In this document: one piece after another, positions 34,754 to 43,945 of the stretch | Numbering within the stretch: the stretch's first letter is position 1 | Layout: each line of letters opens with the position of its first letter | DNA from: Pelagibacteraceae bacterium AG-359-O02 | GTDB lineage: Bacteria; Pseudomonadota; Alphaproteobacteria; Pelagibacterales; Pelagibacteraceae | DNA length: 64,000 nt | Direction of reading: 5' to 3' | NCBI GenBank assembly: GCA_003280485.1 | Contig: QCEU01000001.1 | Coordinates: 1-64,000, forward strand | Translations under genes and position numbers: made by a program | Notes under the pieces: generated by a model | Told to the model about the DNA's origin: nothing | The model's database searches: none | The model's input: the letters and a program-made list of their open reading frames with translations, nothing else

Positions 34754-36133
34754 TTAAGATGCCGCTCTAATACCATTTTTAGCATACAAGGTATTCTTTT
34801 TAATCTCGTCTGATATTAAAAAAGCCAACTCAAGGGCTTGATTAGCATTAAGTCTTGGGTCACATTGAGTATGATATCTGCTTGATAAATCAGTGTCTGA
34901 TATTTTTTGGGCTCCACCAGTACATTCTGTCACATTTTGGCCAGTCATCTCAATATGAAGACCTCCAGCATAAGAGCCTTCGCTTTGATGCACACCAAAT
35001 ACATTTTTAACCTCATTTAAAACATTATTAAAAGGTCTTGTTTTAAATCCAGTTGTTGATTTAATCGTATTTCCATGCATTGGATCACAAGACCAGATCA
35101 CATTTAAACCTTCTTTTTTAATTCCTCTAATTAGTTTTGGTAAATATTTTTCTACCTTATCATGACCGAATCTAGAAATTAAAGTAATTTTCCCTTTTTC
35201 ATTTTTAGGATTAATTAATTCACAAATTTTAGCTATTTCCTCAGGTTTAGAGGTTGGTCCACATTTAATTCCAATTGGATTTTCAATTCCTTTACAAAAT
35301 TCAACATGTCCTCCATCAATTTGTCTTGTCCTATCACCAATCCAAACGAAATGTGCTGAGGTATCATGATATTCGCCAGTTGTTGAGTCTACTCTAGTCA
35401 TAGCCTCTTCAAATGGTAAATGTAGCGCTTCATGAGAAGTCCAGAAATTAACAGTATATAGTCTTCTATTAAAGTCAGATGTAATTCCACACGCTTCCAT
35501 AAAAGCTAAAGCATCAGCAATTTTATCTTCTAATTCTTTGAATTTTTTGGCTTGCGCAGCAGATTTAATATATCCTAAATTCCACATATGAACGTTTTTT
35601 AAGTCGGCAAAACCCCCATTAGAAAATGCTCTCAGTAAATTTAAAGTTGAAGCAGATTGTGAGTAAGCTCTAAATAATCTTTTTGGATCATAAGCTCTTC
35701 CTTTTTCAGTAAATTCTATAGAATTAATATTATCTCCCAGATAACTTGGAAGTTCTATATCTCCTATTTTTTCTGTTGGTGCACTTCTTGGCTTAGAAAA
35801 TTGTCCAGCAATTCTTCCAAGTTTAACAACAGGTAAAGACGCTGAATATGTGAGTACCAGAGACATCTGTAACATTAATTTAAAATAGTCTCTTATATTA
35901 TCCGGATGAAACTCTGCAAAACTCTCGGCACAATCTCCACCTTGTAACAAAAATGCTTTGCCATCTACAACGCTAGCTAACTGATCTTTAAGATGTCTGG
36001 TCTCACCTGCAAAGACTAAGGGAGGAAAGTTTTTTAATTTACTCAAAACTATGTTTAATTCATCCTGATCTTTGTATTCAGGAATGTGTTTAACAGGGAA
36101 GTTTCTCCAGCTATTTACTTTCCATTTTTTCAT
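34754..36133 (-). CDS. Class II (plant-type) DAHP synthase
   Basis: I choose the ATG two codons inside the track start (which is a TTG), giving 459 aa starting MKKWKVNSWRN. LQGGDCAESFAEF (Cys metal ligand), KLGRIAGQFSKPRS, GIKCGPTSKPEEI, WSCDPMHGNTIKS and HIEMTGQNVTECTGG are the type II signatures. Catalyses the first step of the shikimate pathway from PEP and erythrose-4-phosphate. Lies between glmS and nadE on the minus strand. Confidence 0.95.
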   Translation of the reverse strand: MKKWKVNSWRNFPVKHIPEYKDQDELNIVLSKLKNFPPLVFAGETRHLKDQLASVVDGKAFLLQGGDCAESFAEFHPDNIRDYFKLMLQMSLVLTYSASLPVVKLGRIAGQFSKPRSAPTEKIGDIELPSYLGDNINSIEFTEKGRAYDPKRLFRAYSQSASTLNLLRAFSNGGFADLKNVHMWNLGYIKSAAQAKKFKELEDKIADALAFMEACGITSDFNRRLYTVNFWTSHEALHLPFEEAMTRVDSTTGEYHDTSAHFVWIGDRTRQIDGGHVEFCKGIENPIGIKCGPTSKPEEIAKICELINPKNEKGKITLISRFGHDKVEKYLPKLIRGIKKEGLNVIWSCDPMHGNTIKSTTGFKTRPFNNVLNEVKNVFGVHQSEGSYAGGLHIEMTGQNVTECTGGAQKISDTDLSSRYHTQCDPRLNANQALELAFLISDEIKKNTLYAKNGIRAAS

Positions 36134-36168
36134 ATTCAACCTACAAGTGTTCTAGCAGAGTTTATATA

Positions 36169-37989
36169 TTATTCAACAGTGACAGATTTTGCTAAATTTC
36201 TAGGTTTATCTATATCATATCCTTTTTCCAAAGCTGAATAAAAGGCTAGTTTTTGAAGAGGGATAGTCATTAAAAAAGGTATTAATTCATCATCAAGCTG
36301 ATCCACTTCAATCTTTTCCCAAATATTTTCTGAGATTACTTCATCTTTATTATTGTTAGTTATTAATAAAACTTTTGCACCTCTAGCAATTACCTCTTGC
36401 ATATTTGAAATTGTTTTTTTGTAATGTTCATCTCTTGGAGCTAAAACCACAACAGGCATTCCTTCTTCAATAAGAGCTAATGGGCCATGCTTCATTTCAC
36501 CAGCAGGGTAACCTTCAGCATGAACATATGCTAATTCTTTAAGTTTTAATGCTCCCTCTAAAGCAATAGGAAAAGAATAACCTCTTCCTAAAAACATTGA
36601 CCCTTTTGCATCAGCAAAAGTTTTGCCAACATTTAAAATTTTTTGATCTAGTTTTAATGTTTTTTTTGCAGCATCAGATAATGTTAGTAAATTATCTATC
36701 TTTGATTGATATTCTTTTCGAGAAATACATTTTTGATCAAAAGAAATTTTAGTAGATAAAATATACAAAACTAACATCTGACCAATAAATGCCTTAGTTG
36801 AAGCAACGCCAACTTCTTGTCCACAATAGATTGGTAACACTAAATCAGCATCTCTTGCTATTGAGCTTTCTATAACATTCACAACTGCACAAGTTTTCAT
36901 TTTGTTTCTTTTACATAAATCTAAAGCTGCGTGAGTATCAGCTGTTTCTCCAGACTGTGAAACAACAATATAAAGGCAGTTTTTTTTAAATTTTACTTTT
37001 CGATATCTAAATTCAGAGGCTATATCAACACTAACATCTAAATTGGTATTTTGTTCCATCCAGTATTTAGCCATCAAACACGAGTGGAAAGCTGTTCCAC
37101 AACCTATTAACATAACCGAGTCAATTAAGCTTATTTTCCATGGGAAATTATAAATATTGATTTGCTTGTTATGCTTATCAATGTACTCATTTATACAAGC
37201 AGTAATTGTTGATGGCTGTTCGTCAATTTCTTTCTCCATAAAATATTTGTAATCACCTTTATCATAGTCAATTTCATCTTTTGATAAATTCATCACTTTT
37301 TTATTTATTTTAGTACCCTCCGTATCAAAAAATTCAATTTGATCTTTTTTAACAATACAAAATTCTCCATCATCTAAATAAGAAATTTTATTAGTCATAG
37401 ATTTAAGCGCATATGAGTCTGAACCAATATAATTTTCATTTGGACCATAACCTACAGCTAATGGAGATCCTCTTTTCGCACCTACCATGAGATTACTTTG
37501 AGCTTTAAATATTATTCCAAGCGCAAAACTACCATGAAGTTTTTTGAGAACCTTTATTATTGTATCTTTTATTGAATTCTTTTTTAAATATTCAGTAACT
37601 AAATGAGCTATTACTTCAGTGTCTGTTTGTGATTTAAATTCATAACCTTTTTTTTCTAAAAATTTTTTTAATATCGTTGAATTTTCAATAATTCCATTAT
37701 GTACTACCGATACATGTTCAGATGAATGTGGATGAGCATTAATTTTACTTGGTTTGCCATGCGTTGCCCACCTCACATGTCCAATACCAATGTCACCTTT
37801 TAAATTAAATTTAGTAATATCCTTTTCTAATACTTCAACCCTACCCTCGCATTTGACTTCATTAATATTCCCATCAACTAATGTAGCTATACCGGCAGAG
37901 TCGTACCCACGATATTCAAGTTTCTTTAATGAGTTTAATATTCTTCCAGTAACCTCTTTAGAACTAATTATTCCAACTATTCCACACAT
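36169..37989 (-). CDS. glmS: Glucosamine-6-phosphate synthase (isomerizing)
   Basis: 606 aa. MCGIVGI gives the N-terminal nucleophile Cys after Met removal; RWATHGKPSKINAHPH and LEYRGYDSAG complete the glutaminase domain. Two SIS domains follow: MLIGCGTAFHSCLMAK with SQSGETADT, and LGRGYSFPIALEGALKLKE. The C-terminus AKSVTVE is conserved. First enzyme of UDP-GlcNAc synthesis. Its start codon lies directly after the stop of the GlmU acetyltransferase-like gene. Confidence 0.97.
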   Translation of the reverse strand: MCGIVGIISSKEVTGRILNSLKKLEYRGYDSAGIATLVDGNINEVKCEGRVEVLEKDITKFNLKGDIGIGHVRWATHGKPSKINAHPHSSEHVSVVHNGIIENSTILKKFLEKKGYEFKSQTDTEVIAHLVTEYLKKNSIKDTIIKVLKKLHGSFALGIIFKAQSNLMVGAKRGSPLAVGYGPNENYIGSDSYALKSMTNKISYLDDGEFCIVKKDQIEFFDTEGTKINKKVMNLSKDEIDYDKGDYKYFMEKEIDEQPSTITACINEYIDKHNKQINIYNFPWKISLIDSVMLIGCGTAFHSCLMAKYWMEQNTNLDVSVDIASEFRYRKVKFKKNCLYIVVSQSGETADTHAALDLCKRNKMKTCAVVNVIESSIARDADLVLPIYCGQEVGVASTKAFIGQMLVLYILSTKISFDQKCISRKEYQSKIDNLLTLSDAAKKTLKLDQKILNVGKTFADAKGSMFLGRGYSFPIALEGALKLKELAYVHAEGYPAGEMKHGPLALIEEGMPVVVLAPRDEHYKKTISNMQEVIARGAKVLLITNNNKDEVISENIWEKIEVDQLDDELIPFLMTIPLQKLAFYSALEKGYDIDKPRNLAKSVTVE

Positions 37990-38610
37990 TTATTTTTTTC
38001 TTTTATAATTTTTAATTTCAATCTGCTCAGCTCTGGTTAAGGCTAGTGCTTTTTTAGAAACTTTTTTAGTTATAACTGACCCAGCACCAATTACACTTTT
38101 TTTTTCAAGCTTGATAGGAGCAACTAAAGATGAATTAGACCCAATAAATGCATCATCGTTGATTATTGTCTTGCTTTTTTTAATTCCATCATAATTACAT
38201 GTTATTGTTCCTGCTCCAATATTTACTCTTTTTCCTATTTTAGAATCTCCAATATATGATAAATGATTTAATTTTGAATTTTTTCCAATTACACTTTTTT
38301 TTACTTCAACAAAATTTCCAACCTTTGTTCCCGATTTAAGAATTGTTCCTGGTCTTAACCTTGCATAGGGTCCAATGCTAATGTTGTTTTCAATTTTTAC
38401 ACCCTCTAAATGAGAGAAAGATAATATTTTTACATTATTTCCTATTGATACCTTGTCAGCAATAACAACGTATGGCTCTATAGTTACATTTTTGCCTATT
38501 TTTGTATTTTTAGAAAAAAAAACAGTTTCTGGTGCAATCATTTTTACACCTTTTTTTAAAAATTTGTTTCTAAGCTCAGATTGAATATTTTTTAAATAAA
38601 TTTGTTTCAT
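37990..38610 (-). CDS. GlmU acetyltransferase-domain-only protein (glucosamine-1-phosphate N-acetyltransferase)
   Basis: Only 206 aa, against ~450 for bifunctional GlmU. It begins with a short helix matching the GlmU linker (GVKMIAPETVFF, like GV...DP....) and continues with left-handed beta-helix repeats. GlmU acetyltransferase residues are all present: RLRPGT (Arg), GNFVEVKKS (Lys), LNHLSYIGD (His, Tyr), NIGAGTITCNYDG..K, IGSNSSLVAP and TRAEQ (Arg). The uridylyltransferase half is absent, so a separate enzyme must make UDP-GlcNAc. Adjacency to glmS supports the assignment. Confidence 0.85.
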   Translation of the reverse strand: MKQIYLKNIQSELRNKFLKKGVKMIAPETVFFSKNTKIGKNVTIEPYVVIADKVSIGNNVKILSFSHLEGVKIENNISIGPYARLRPGTILKSGTKVGNFVEVKKSVIGKNSKLNHLSYIGDSKIGKRVNIGAGTITCNYDGIKKSKTIINDDAFIGSNSSLVAPIKLEKKSVIGAGSVITKKVSKKALALTRAEQIEIKNYKRKK

Positions 38611-38677
38611 TGATATTTTTATATATTTGAGTATTAGTAAAATTAATTCACAATTTATTTCTTAATAATACTTTTAA

Positions 38678-39358
38678 ATGAGTCAAAAATTTACTGTTGT
38701 ATTTGATCTAGATGGAACCCTAGTTGATACTGCCCCAGATTTAATGCTTGCACATAATCACGTAATGAAGAAGTTTGGTTATCCAAGTAAATCGTTAGAT
38801 GAATTAAAGAGTGCTGTTGGTCATGGTGCAGGTGCCATGATTGGAAGATCAATTTGGAGCCAAGCTAAAAAAGAATTAAGTTCTATTAATGAAAAAATTA
38901 AAAATGAAATGACAGATGAATTTATTTCGTATTATAGCAAAAATATTTTAAATGAGAGCACTTTAGTTAGTGGTGTAAAAGATTTTTTAAAGTGGTGTAA
39001 AAAAAAAAATATATCTATGGCTGTATGTACAAATAAAACTGAACATCTGGCCGTTGATCTTTTAAAAAAAATTGGAATTTATGATTATTTTGAATATGTG
39101 GCAGGCTATAATACATTTGAGTATTGTAAGCCTGATCCAAGACACATAACGACAATTATAGAAATTCTTGACGGTGATATAAATAGATCAATTATGATTG
39201 GGGACAGTGAGTCCGATGCTAATGCTGCTAAAGCAGCTGAAATTCCAATGATTTTGTTAGAGGATGGATATACAGAAAAAAAAATTGATGAAATTTATCA
39301 TAATCACTTAATAAAAGACTTTGTAGATATTGATAAAATTATCTCCAAATATCTTTAA
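38678..39358 (+). CDS. gph: Phosphoglycolate phosphatase (HAD family)
   Basis: 226 aa with HAD motif I VVFDLDGTLVDTAPDL, motif II VCTNK, and motif IV MIGDSESDANAAKAA. The alpha-helical cap and AVGHGAGAMI fit Gph, which dephosphorylates 2-phosphoglycolate from oxygenation or DNA repair. Divergent from the GlmU-like gene over 67 nt of plain AT-rich DNA in which I see no clear promoter. Confidence 0.88.
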   Translation: MSQKFTVVFDLDGTLVDTAPDLMLAHNHVMKKFGYPSKSLDELKSAVGHGAGAMIGRSIWSQAKKELSSINEKIKNEMTDEFISYYSKNILNESTLVSGVKDFLKWCKKKNISMAVCTNKTEHLAVDLLKKIGIYDYFEYVAGYNTFEYCKPDPRHITTIIEILDGDINRSIMIGDSESDANAAKAAEIPMILLEDGYTEKKIDEIYHNHLIKDFVDIDKIISKYL

Positions 39359-39411
39359 TATTGATTAATTTATTTTAACTATTAAAACAAAATTATAAGT
39401 AAGGAGTTATT

Positions 39412-40914
39412 TTGTTGTTAAACACTGTTAGAGTATATCCGTCAAAAATCAATCTTCCAAAGAAGAAACACCTCGCATGGAAAATTGCAGAAATTGCATC
39501 TGATAAGGCAAAATTAAATAATGATGCAATTGAAATGTCAATTAATAGAATTATCGATAATGCATCTGTTGCTATCGCCTCATTAAACAGAAAACCAGTG
39601 ATATCGGCTAGAGAAATGGCCAAAGGCCATTTAAGAAAATCAGGCTCAACCATATTTGGTATTAATTCTGGAATGAAATTTGATGCTGAATGGGCAGCGT
39701 GGGCAAATGGGACTGCTGTTAGAGAATTAGATTTTCACGATACTTTTTTGGCAGCTGATTATAGCCATCCGGGTGATAATATTCCTCCTATATTAGCTGT
39801 TGGTGAAAAGCTAAAAAAAAGTGGAGCAGACTTTCTAAGAGGAATTATTACAGCTTATGAAGTTCAAGTTAATTTAGTTAAAGGAATCTGTCTTCACAAA
39901 CATAAAATTGACCATATTGCTCATTTAGGACCAAGTGTGGCTGCAGGTATAGGTTCAATGTTAAAATTAAATACAGAAACTATATATCAAGCTGTTCAAC
40001 AGGCCCTTCATGTAACTATTTCTACTAGACAATCTAGAAAAGGTGAAATTTCAAGCTGGAAAGCTTATGCGCCAGCACATGCGGGTAAATTAGCAATTGA
40101 AGCAGTTGATAGAGCTATGAGAGGTGAAGGAGCTCCTAGTCCTATTTATGAGGGAGAAGACAGTGTAATTGCAAGAATATTAGATGGAAAAAGTGCAAGA
40201 TATAATGTGCCATTACCAAAAAAAAATGAGCCAAAAAAAGCTATCTTAGAAACGTACACAAAAGAATATTCAGCAGAATATCAAGCCCAGGCATTAATAG
40301 ATATAGGTAAAAAATTAAATAAAAGAATTTCAGATTTAAAAAATATAAAAAAAATAGATATCTATACCAGCCACCATACACATTACGTCATAGGAACTGG
40401 TGCAAATGATCCACAAAAGATGGACCCTAATGCATCTAGAGAAACTTTAGACCATTCGATAATGTATATATTTGCAGTTGCCTTAGAGGATGCGGACTGG
40501 CATCATGTAAGATCATATACAAAATCAAGAGCCAATAGAAAAAGTACTATAAAAATATGGAAATCTATAACAACACATGAAGATAAAAAATGGACTAAAA
40601 AATATCATCATCCAGATCCAAAAAAGAAATCATTTGGAGCAAAAGTTGTCGTTACTTTAAATAACGGAAAAAAAATATCTGAAGAATTAGAGAGAGCTGA
40701 TGCACATCCATACGGAGCGAGACCTTTTCAAAGAAAAGATTATATTAAGAAATTCTTAACTTTAACTAATAAAATATTATCTAAAAAAGAAAGTGATAGA
40801 TTTTTAAAAACTGTACAAAATTTAAAAAAGTTAAAAAAAGGCAGTCTAAATAAATTAAATATCGAAGTTAGCAAAAAATATTTAAAGAAAAATAATAAAA
40901 AAGGGATTTTTTAA
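39412..40914 (+). CDS. prpD: 2-methylcitrate dehydratase
   Basis: 500 aa, MmgE/PrpD family. Translation starts at TTG, 5 nt after an AAGGAG ribosome site; no in-frame ATG fits better. [42 protein letters not shown] and [25 protein letters not shown] are the PrpD signatures. Dehydrates 2-methylcitrate in the propionate-consuming methylcitrate cycle. Abuts prpB (next codon). Confidence 0.93.
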   Translation: MLLNTVRVYPSKINLPKKKHLAWKIAEIASDKAKLNNDAIEMSINRIIDNASVAIASLNRKPVISAREMAKGHLRKSGSTIFGINSGMKFDAEWAAWANGTAVRELDFHDTFLAADYSHPGDNIPPILAVGEKLKKSGADFLRGIITAYEVQVNLVKGICLHKHKIDHIAHLGPSVAAGIGSMLKLNTETIYQAVQQALHVTISTRQSRKGEISSWKAYAPAHAGKLAIEAVDRAMRGEGAPSPIYEGEDSVIARILDGKSARYNVPLPKKNEPKKAILETYTKEYSAEYQAQALIDIGKKLNKRISDLKNIKKIDIYTSHHTHYVIGTGANDPQKMDPNASRETLDHSIMYIFAVALEDADWHHVRSYTKSRANRKSTIKIWKSITTHEDKKWTKKYHHPDPKKKSFGAKVVVTLNNGKKISEELERADAHPYGARPFQRKDYIKKFLTLTNKILSKKESDRFLKTVQNLKKLKKGSLNKLNIEVSKKYLKKNNKKGIF

Positions 40915-41811
40915 ATGCATTTTGTTGAAAAAGATTTAACCCAAAAAAGAGTTGATCTAGATACCAAACTTAAATCCAATAAAATTTTAAGAGTACCTGG
41001 TGCACACAATCCTTTAACAGCTAAGTTAATAGAAGAAATCGGTTATGATGCAGTCTATGTGTCTGGTGGTGTAATGGCTAATGATTTAGGCTTTCCAGAC
41101 ATTGGTTTAACAACCCTTCAAGATGTTAGCACTAGATCTTATTTAATTTCTAGAGTAACAAATCTTCCAACAATAGTTGATATTGATACTGGATTTAAAT
41201 CATGCAAAGAAACAATTGAGACATTTGAAGAATTTGGTGTAGCTGCTGTTCATTTAGAGGATCAAATAGAACAAAAAAGATGTGGTCATCTAGATAACAA
41301 AGAGCTTATTTCTAAAGAAAAGATGGTTTCTAAGATAAAGGAATGTGTAAGTTCAAGAAAAGATAATAATTTTAAAATCATAGCTAGATCAGATGCAAAA
41401 AATGTAGAAGGAATAGACAGCATGATTGATAGATGTAAAGCATACGTAGATGCTGGTGCTGAGGTTATATTTCCTGAAGCTTTGAAAGATGAAAAAGAGT
41501 TTGAATTAGTTAGAAAATCCCTTGGATGTTATCTTTTAGCTAATATGACAGAGTTTGGAAAATCAAAATTACTCAATTACAAACAACTTGAGGACTTGGG
41601 ATATAATATTGTTATTTATCCAGTCTCCACCCAAAGATTAGCAATGAAAAATGTGGAGGATGGTTTACGTGCCATTTTTGCTGATGGACATCAAAACAAT
41701 ATTATTGATAAAATGCAAACGCGGAAAAGATTATATGATTTAGTTGAATACGAAAAATATAATGCTTTAGACGAAAAAATTTATAATTTTAATACTGATG
41801 GACACGAATAA
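40915..41811 (+). CDS. prpB: 2-methylisocitrate lyase
   Basis: 298 aa ICL/PEPM-superfamily barrel. VPGAHNPLTAKLIEEIGYDAVYVSGG, VDIDTGFK (metal Asp), HLEDQIEQKRCGHL with the catalytic KRCGH loop, and ARSDAKNVEG identify PrpB. It splits 2-methylisocitrate to pyruvate and succinate. Placed between prpD and prpC, overlapping the latter by 1 nt. Confidence 0.95.
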   Translation: MHFVEKDLTQKRVDLDTKLKSNKILRVPGAHNPLTAKLIEEIGYDAVYVSGGVMANDLGFPDIGLTTLQDVSTRSYLISRVTNLPTIVDIDTGFKSCKETIETFEEFGVAAVHLEDQIEQKRCGHLDNKELISKEKMVSKIKECVSSRKDNNFKIIARSDAKNVEGIDSMIDRCKAYVDAGAEVIFPEALKDEKEFELVRKSLGCYLLANMTEFGKSKLLNYKQLEDLGYNIVIYPVSTQRLAMKNVEDGLRAIFADGHQNNIIDKMQTRKRLYDLVEYEKYNALDEKIYNFNTDGHE

Positions 41812-42935
41812 TGAGTGACGAAATCAAAAAAGGTTTACTTGGTATAGTTGTTGACGAAACAGAAGTTTCTAAAGTAATGCCAGAGATTAATTCTTTGACC
41901 TATAGAGGATATGCTGCTCAAGATTTGTGCGCAAAGTGTAAATTTGAGGAAGTAGCTTATCTTATTTTAAATGGTGAACTTCCAGGTAAAAAACAATTAA
42001 AAAAATTTGAAAAAGAAGAGAGAAAAGAAAGAAAATTATCTAAAACATTATTAGATGATATAAAAAAATTTCCAAAGAAAGCACATCCAATGGATGTAGC
42101 AAGGACAGCAGTGAGTATCATGGGTCTAGAGGATAAAGAAACGAAAGATAATTCACCTAAAGCAAATATGAGAAAAGTAATGAGAATTTTCGCTAAAATG
42201 CCTGTTGCACTTGCAGCATTTTATAGGGCAAGAAAAGGAAAGAGAATTATACCTCCAAAAAACAAACTTTCTTTTTCTGAAAACTTTTTTTATATGTGTT
42301 TTGGCAAAGTACCCAACAAAGATATAGTTAAAGCTTTTGATGTTTCATTAATTTTATATGCAGAACATAGTTTTAATGTTTCAACCTTTACAGCTAGAAC
42401 AATAACAAGTAGTCTATCGGATATTCATGGCGCAATCACTGGTGCAATAGCAAGTTTAAAAGGACCTCTTCATGGAGGTGCTAATGAAGAAGTCATGCAT
42501 ATGATGAATAAAATCAAAAAACCAGAGAATGCACTTAAATGGATAAATAAAGCACTAGATAATAAAGATGTTGTAATGGGATTTGGCCATAGAGTTTATA
42601 AAAGTGGAGATTCAAGAGTACCTACAATGAGAGAATATTTTGGAAAAGTTGCTAAAATTAAAAAAGATAGAAAGTTTGAAAAAATTTACGACATTGTAGA
42701 AAAAGTAATGATAGATCGAAAAAATATCCATCCAAACGTAGATTACCCTACGGGACCTACTTACCATTTAATGGGATTTGATACTGATTTCTTTACACCA
42801 ATTTTTGTAATTTCAAGAATTACTGGCTGGTCAGCTCATATTATTGAACAGCATGCTGCTAATAAACTTATTAGACCTTTAGCAAGCTATAAAGGTAGCA
42901 AGCACCGTAAAGTATTGCGATTAAATCAAAGATAA
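41811..42935 (+). CDS. prpC: 2-methylcitrate synthase
   Basis: 374 aa citrate-synthase fold: GYAAQDLCAKC at the N-terminus, LYAEHSFNVSTFTAR (catalytic His), GPLHGGANEEVMHM (His), GFGHRVYKSGDSRVP and HPNVDYPTGPTYHLMG. Operon context with prpD and prpB favours propionyl-CoA as co-substrate over a second citrate synthase. Convergent with nrdB. Confidence 0.93.
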   Translation: MSDEIKKGLLGIVVDETEVSKVMPEINSLTYRGYAAQDLCAKCKFEEVAYLILNGELPGKKQLKKFEKEERKERKLSKTLLDDIKKFPKKAHPMDVARTAVSIMGLEDKETKDNSPKANMRKVMRIFAKMPVALAAFYRARKGKRIIPPKNKLSFSENFFYMCFGKVPNKDIVKAFDVSLILYAEHSFNVSTFTARTITSSLSDIHGAITGAIASLKGPLHGGANEEVMHMMNKIKKPENALKWINKALDNKDVVMGFGHRVYKSGDSRVPTMREYFGKVAKIKKDRKFEKIYDIVEKVMIDRKNIHPNVDYPTGPTYHLMGFDTDFFTPIFVISRITGWSAHIIEQHAANKLIRPLASYKGSKHRKVLRLNQR

Positions 42936-42937
42936 TC

Positions 42938-43945
42938 TTAAGAAAAAGCTTCTGTCCAAGATCCTCTTGTAGATGCTTTTGAATATTCTGTAGCTCTACC
43001 CTCAAAGAAGTTCATATGTTCCACTGCATTCAGCATGGTATCAAGCCATGTTAATGGATTTTTTTGAACATCATAAATTGGCTCTAAACCTAATTGATCC
43101 AATCTTCTGTTTGCAATAAATCTTATATATTCTTTAACTTCTTTAGCGGTTAAACCTTCCATTGGACCCATTTCAAAAGCTAAATCAATAAAAGAATCTT
43201 CATGCTCAACGATTGTTCTGCAAGCTTCATAAAGTTCTTTTTTAAGTTTTGGCGTCCATATTTCAGGGTTCTCTTTAATAAACTCCTTAAAGATTCTGAT
43301 CATTGAATTGCAGTGAAGTGTTTCATCTCTTACAGACCAAGTAACAATTTGGCCCATACCCTTCATTTTATTATGTCTTGGGAAGTTAAGTAAGATTGCA
43401 AAGCTTGCAAATAATTGCAGACCTTCTGTGAATGCACTAAATACTGCAACAGTTTTTGCAATGTCTTCTTTTGAATTTACATTGAAGTTTTGCATGTAAT
43501 CATATTTATCTTTCATCTCTTTATATTTCATGAATGCCGAGTATTCAGACTCGGGCATTCCAATTGTATCTAAAAGATGTGAATATGCTGCTACGTGAAC
43601 TGTTTCCATTGAAGCAAATGCAGTCATCATCATTAATACTTCAGTTGGTTTAAATACGGTTGTGTAGTGTCTTAAGTAACAATTATTAACTTCAACATCA
43701 GCTTGAGTAAAAAACCTAAAAATTTGAGTTAATAAGTTTTTTTCTGGTTGTGACAAGTTTTTTTGCCAGTCTCTAACATCATCTCCCAATGGAACTTCTT
43801 CAGGTAACCAATGAATTCTTTGTTGGGTTAACCATGCATCATAGCACCATGGGTATCTAAAAGGTTTGTAAACTGGGTTCTCAACTAATAGACCCATTTT
43901 TTTTGGTTGAATTATTTCTTTATTAATTTTTTCTGCTACTGACAT
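42938..43945 (-). CDS. nrdB: Class I ribonucleotide reductase beta subunit
   Basis: 335 aa from the ATG with a GGAGTG ribosome site; the track's GTG three codons upstream is less likely. METVHVAAYSHLLD holds the Glu/His iron ligands and a Tyr at the radical position, and WSVRDETLHCNSMI the later pair, consistent with a tyrosyl-radical diiron protein. The start overlaps the end of nrdA. Confidence 0.94.
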   Translation of the reverse strand: MSVAEKINKEIIQPKKMGLLVENPVYKPFRYPWCYDAWLTQQRIHWLPEEVPLGDDVRDWQKNLSQPEKNLLTQIFRFFTQADVEVNNCYLRHYTTVFKPTEVLMMMTAFASMETVHVAAYSHLLDTIGMPESEYSAFMKYKEMKDKYDYMQNFNVNSKEDIAKTVAVFSAFTEGLQLFASFAILLNFPRHNKMKGMGQIVTWSVRDETLHCNSMIRIFKEFIKENPEIWTPKLKKELYEACRTIVEHEDSFIDLAFEMGPMEGLTAKEVKEYIRFIANRRLDQLGLEPIYDVQKNPLTWLDTMLNAVEHMNFFEGRATEYSKASTRGSWTEAFS

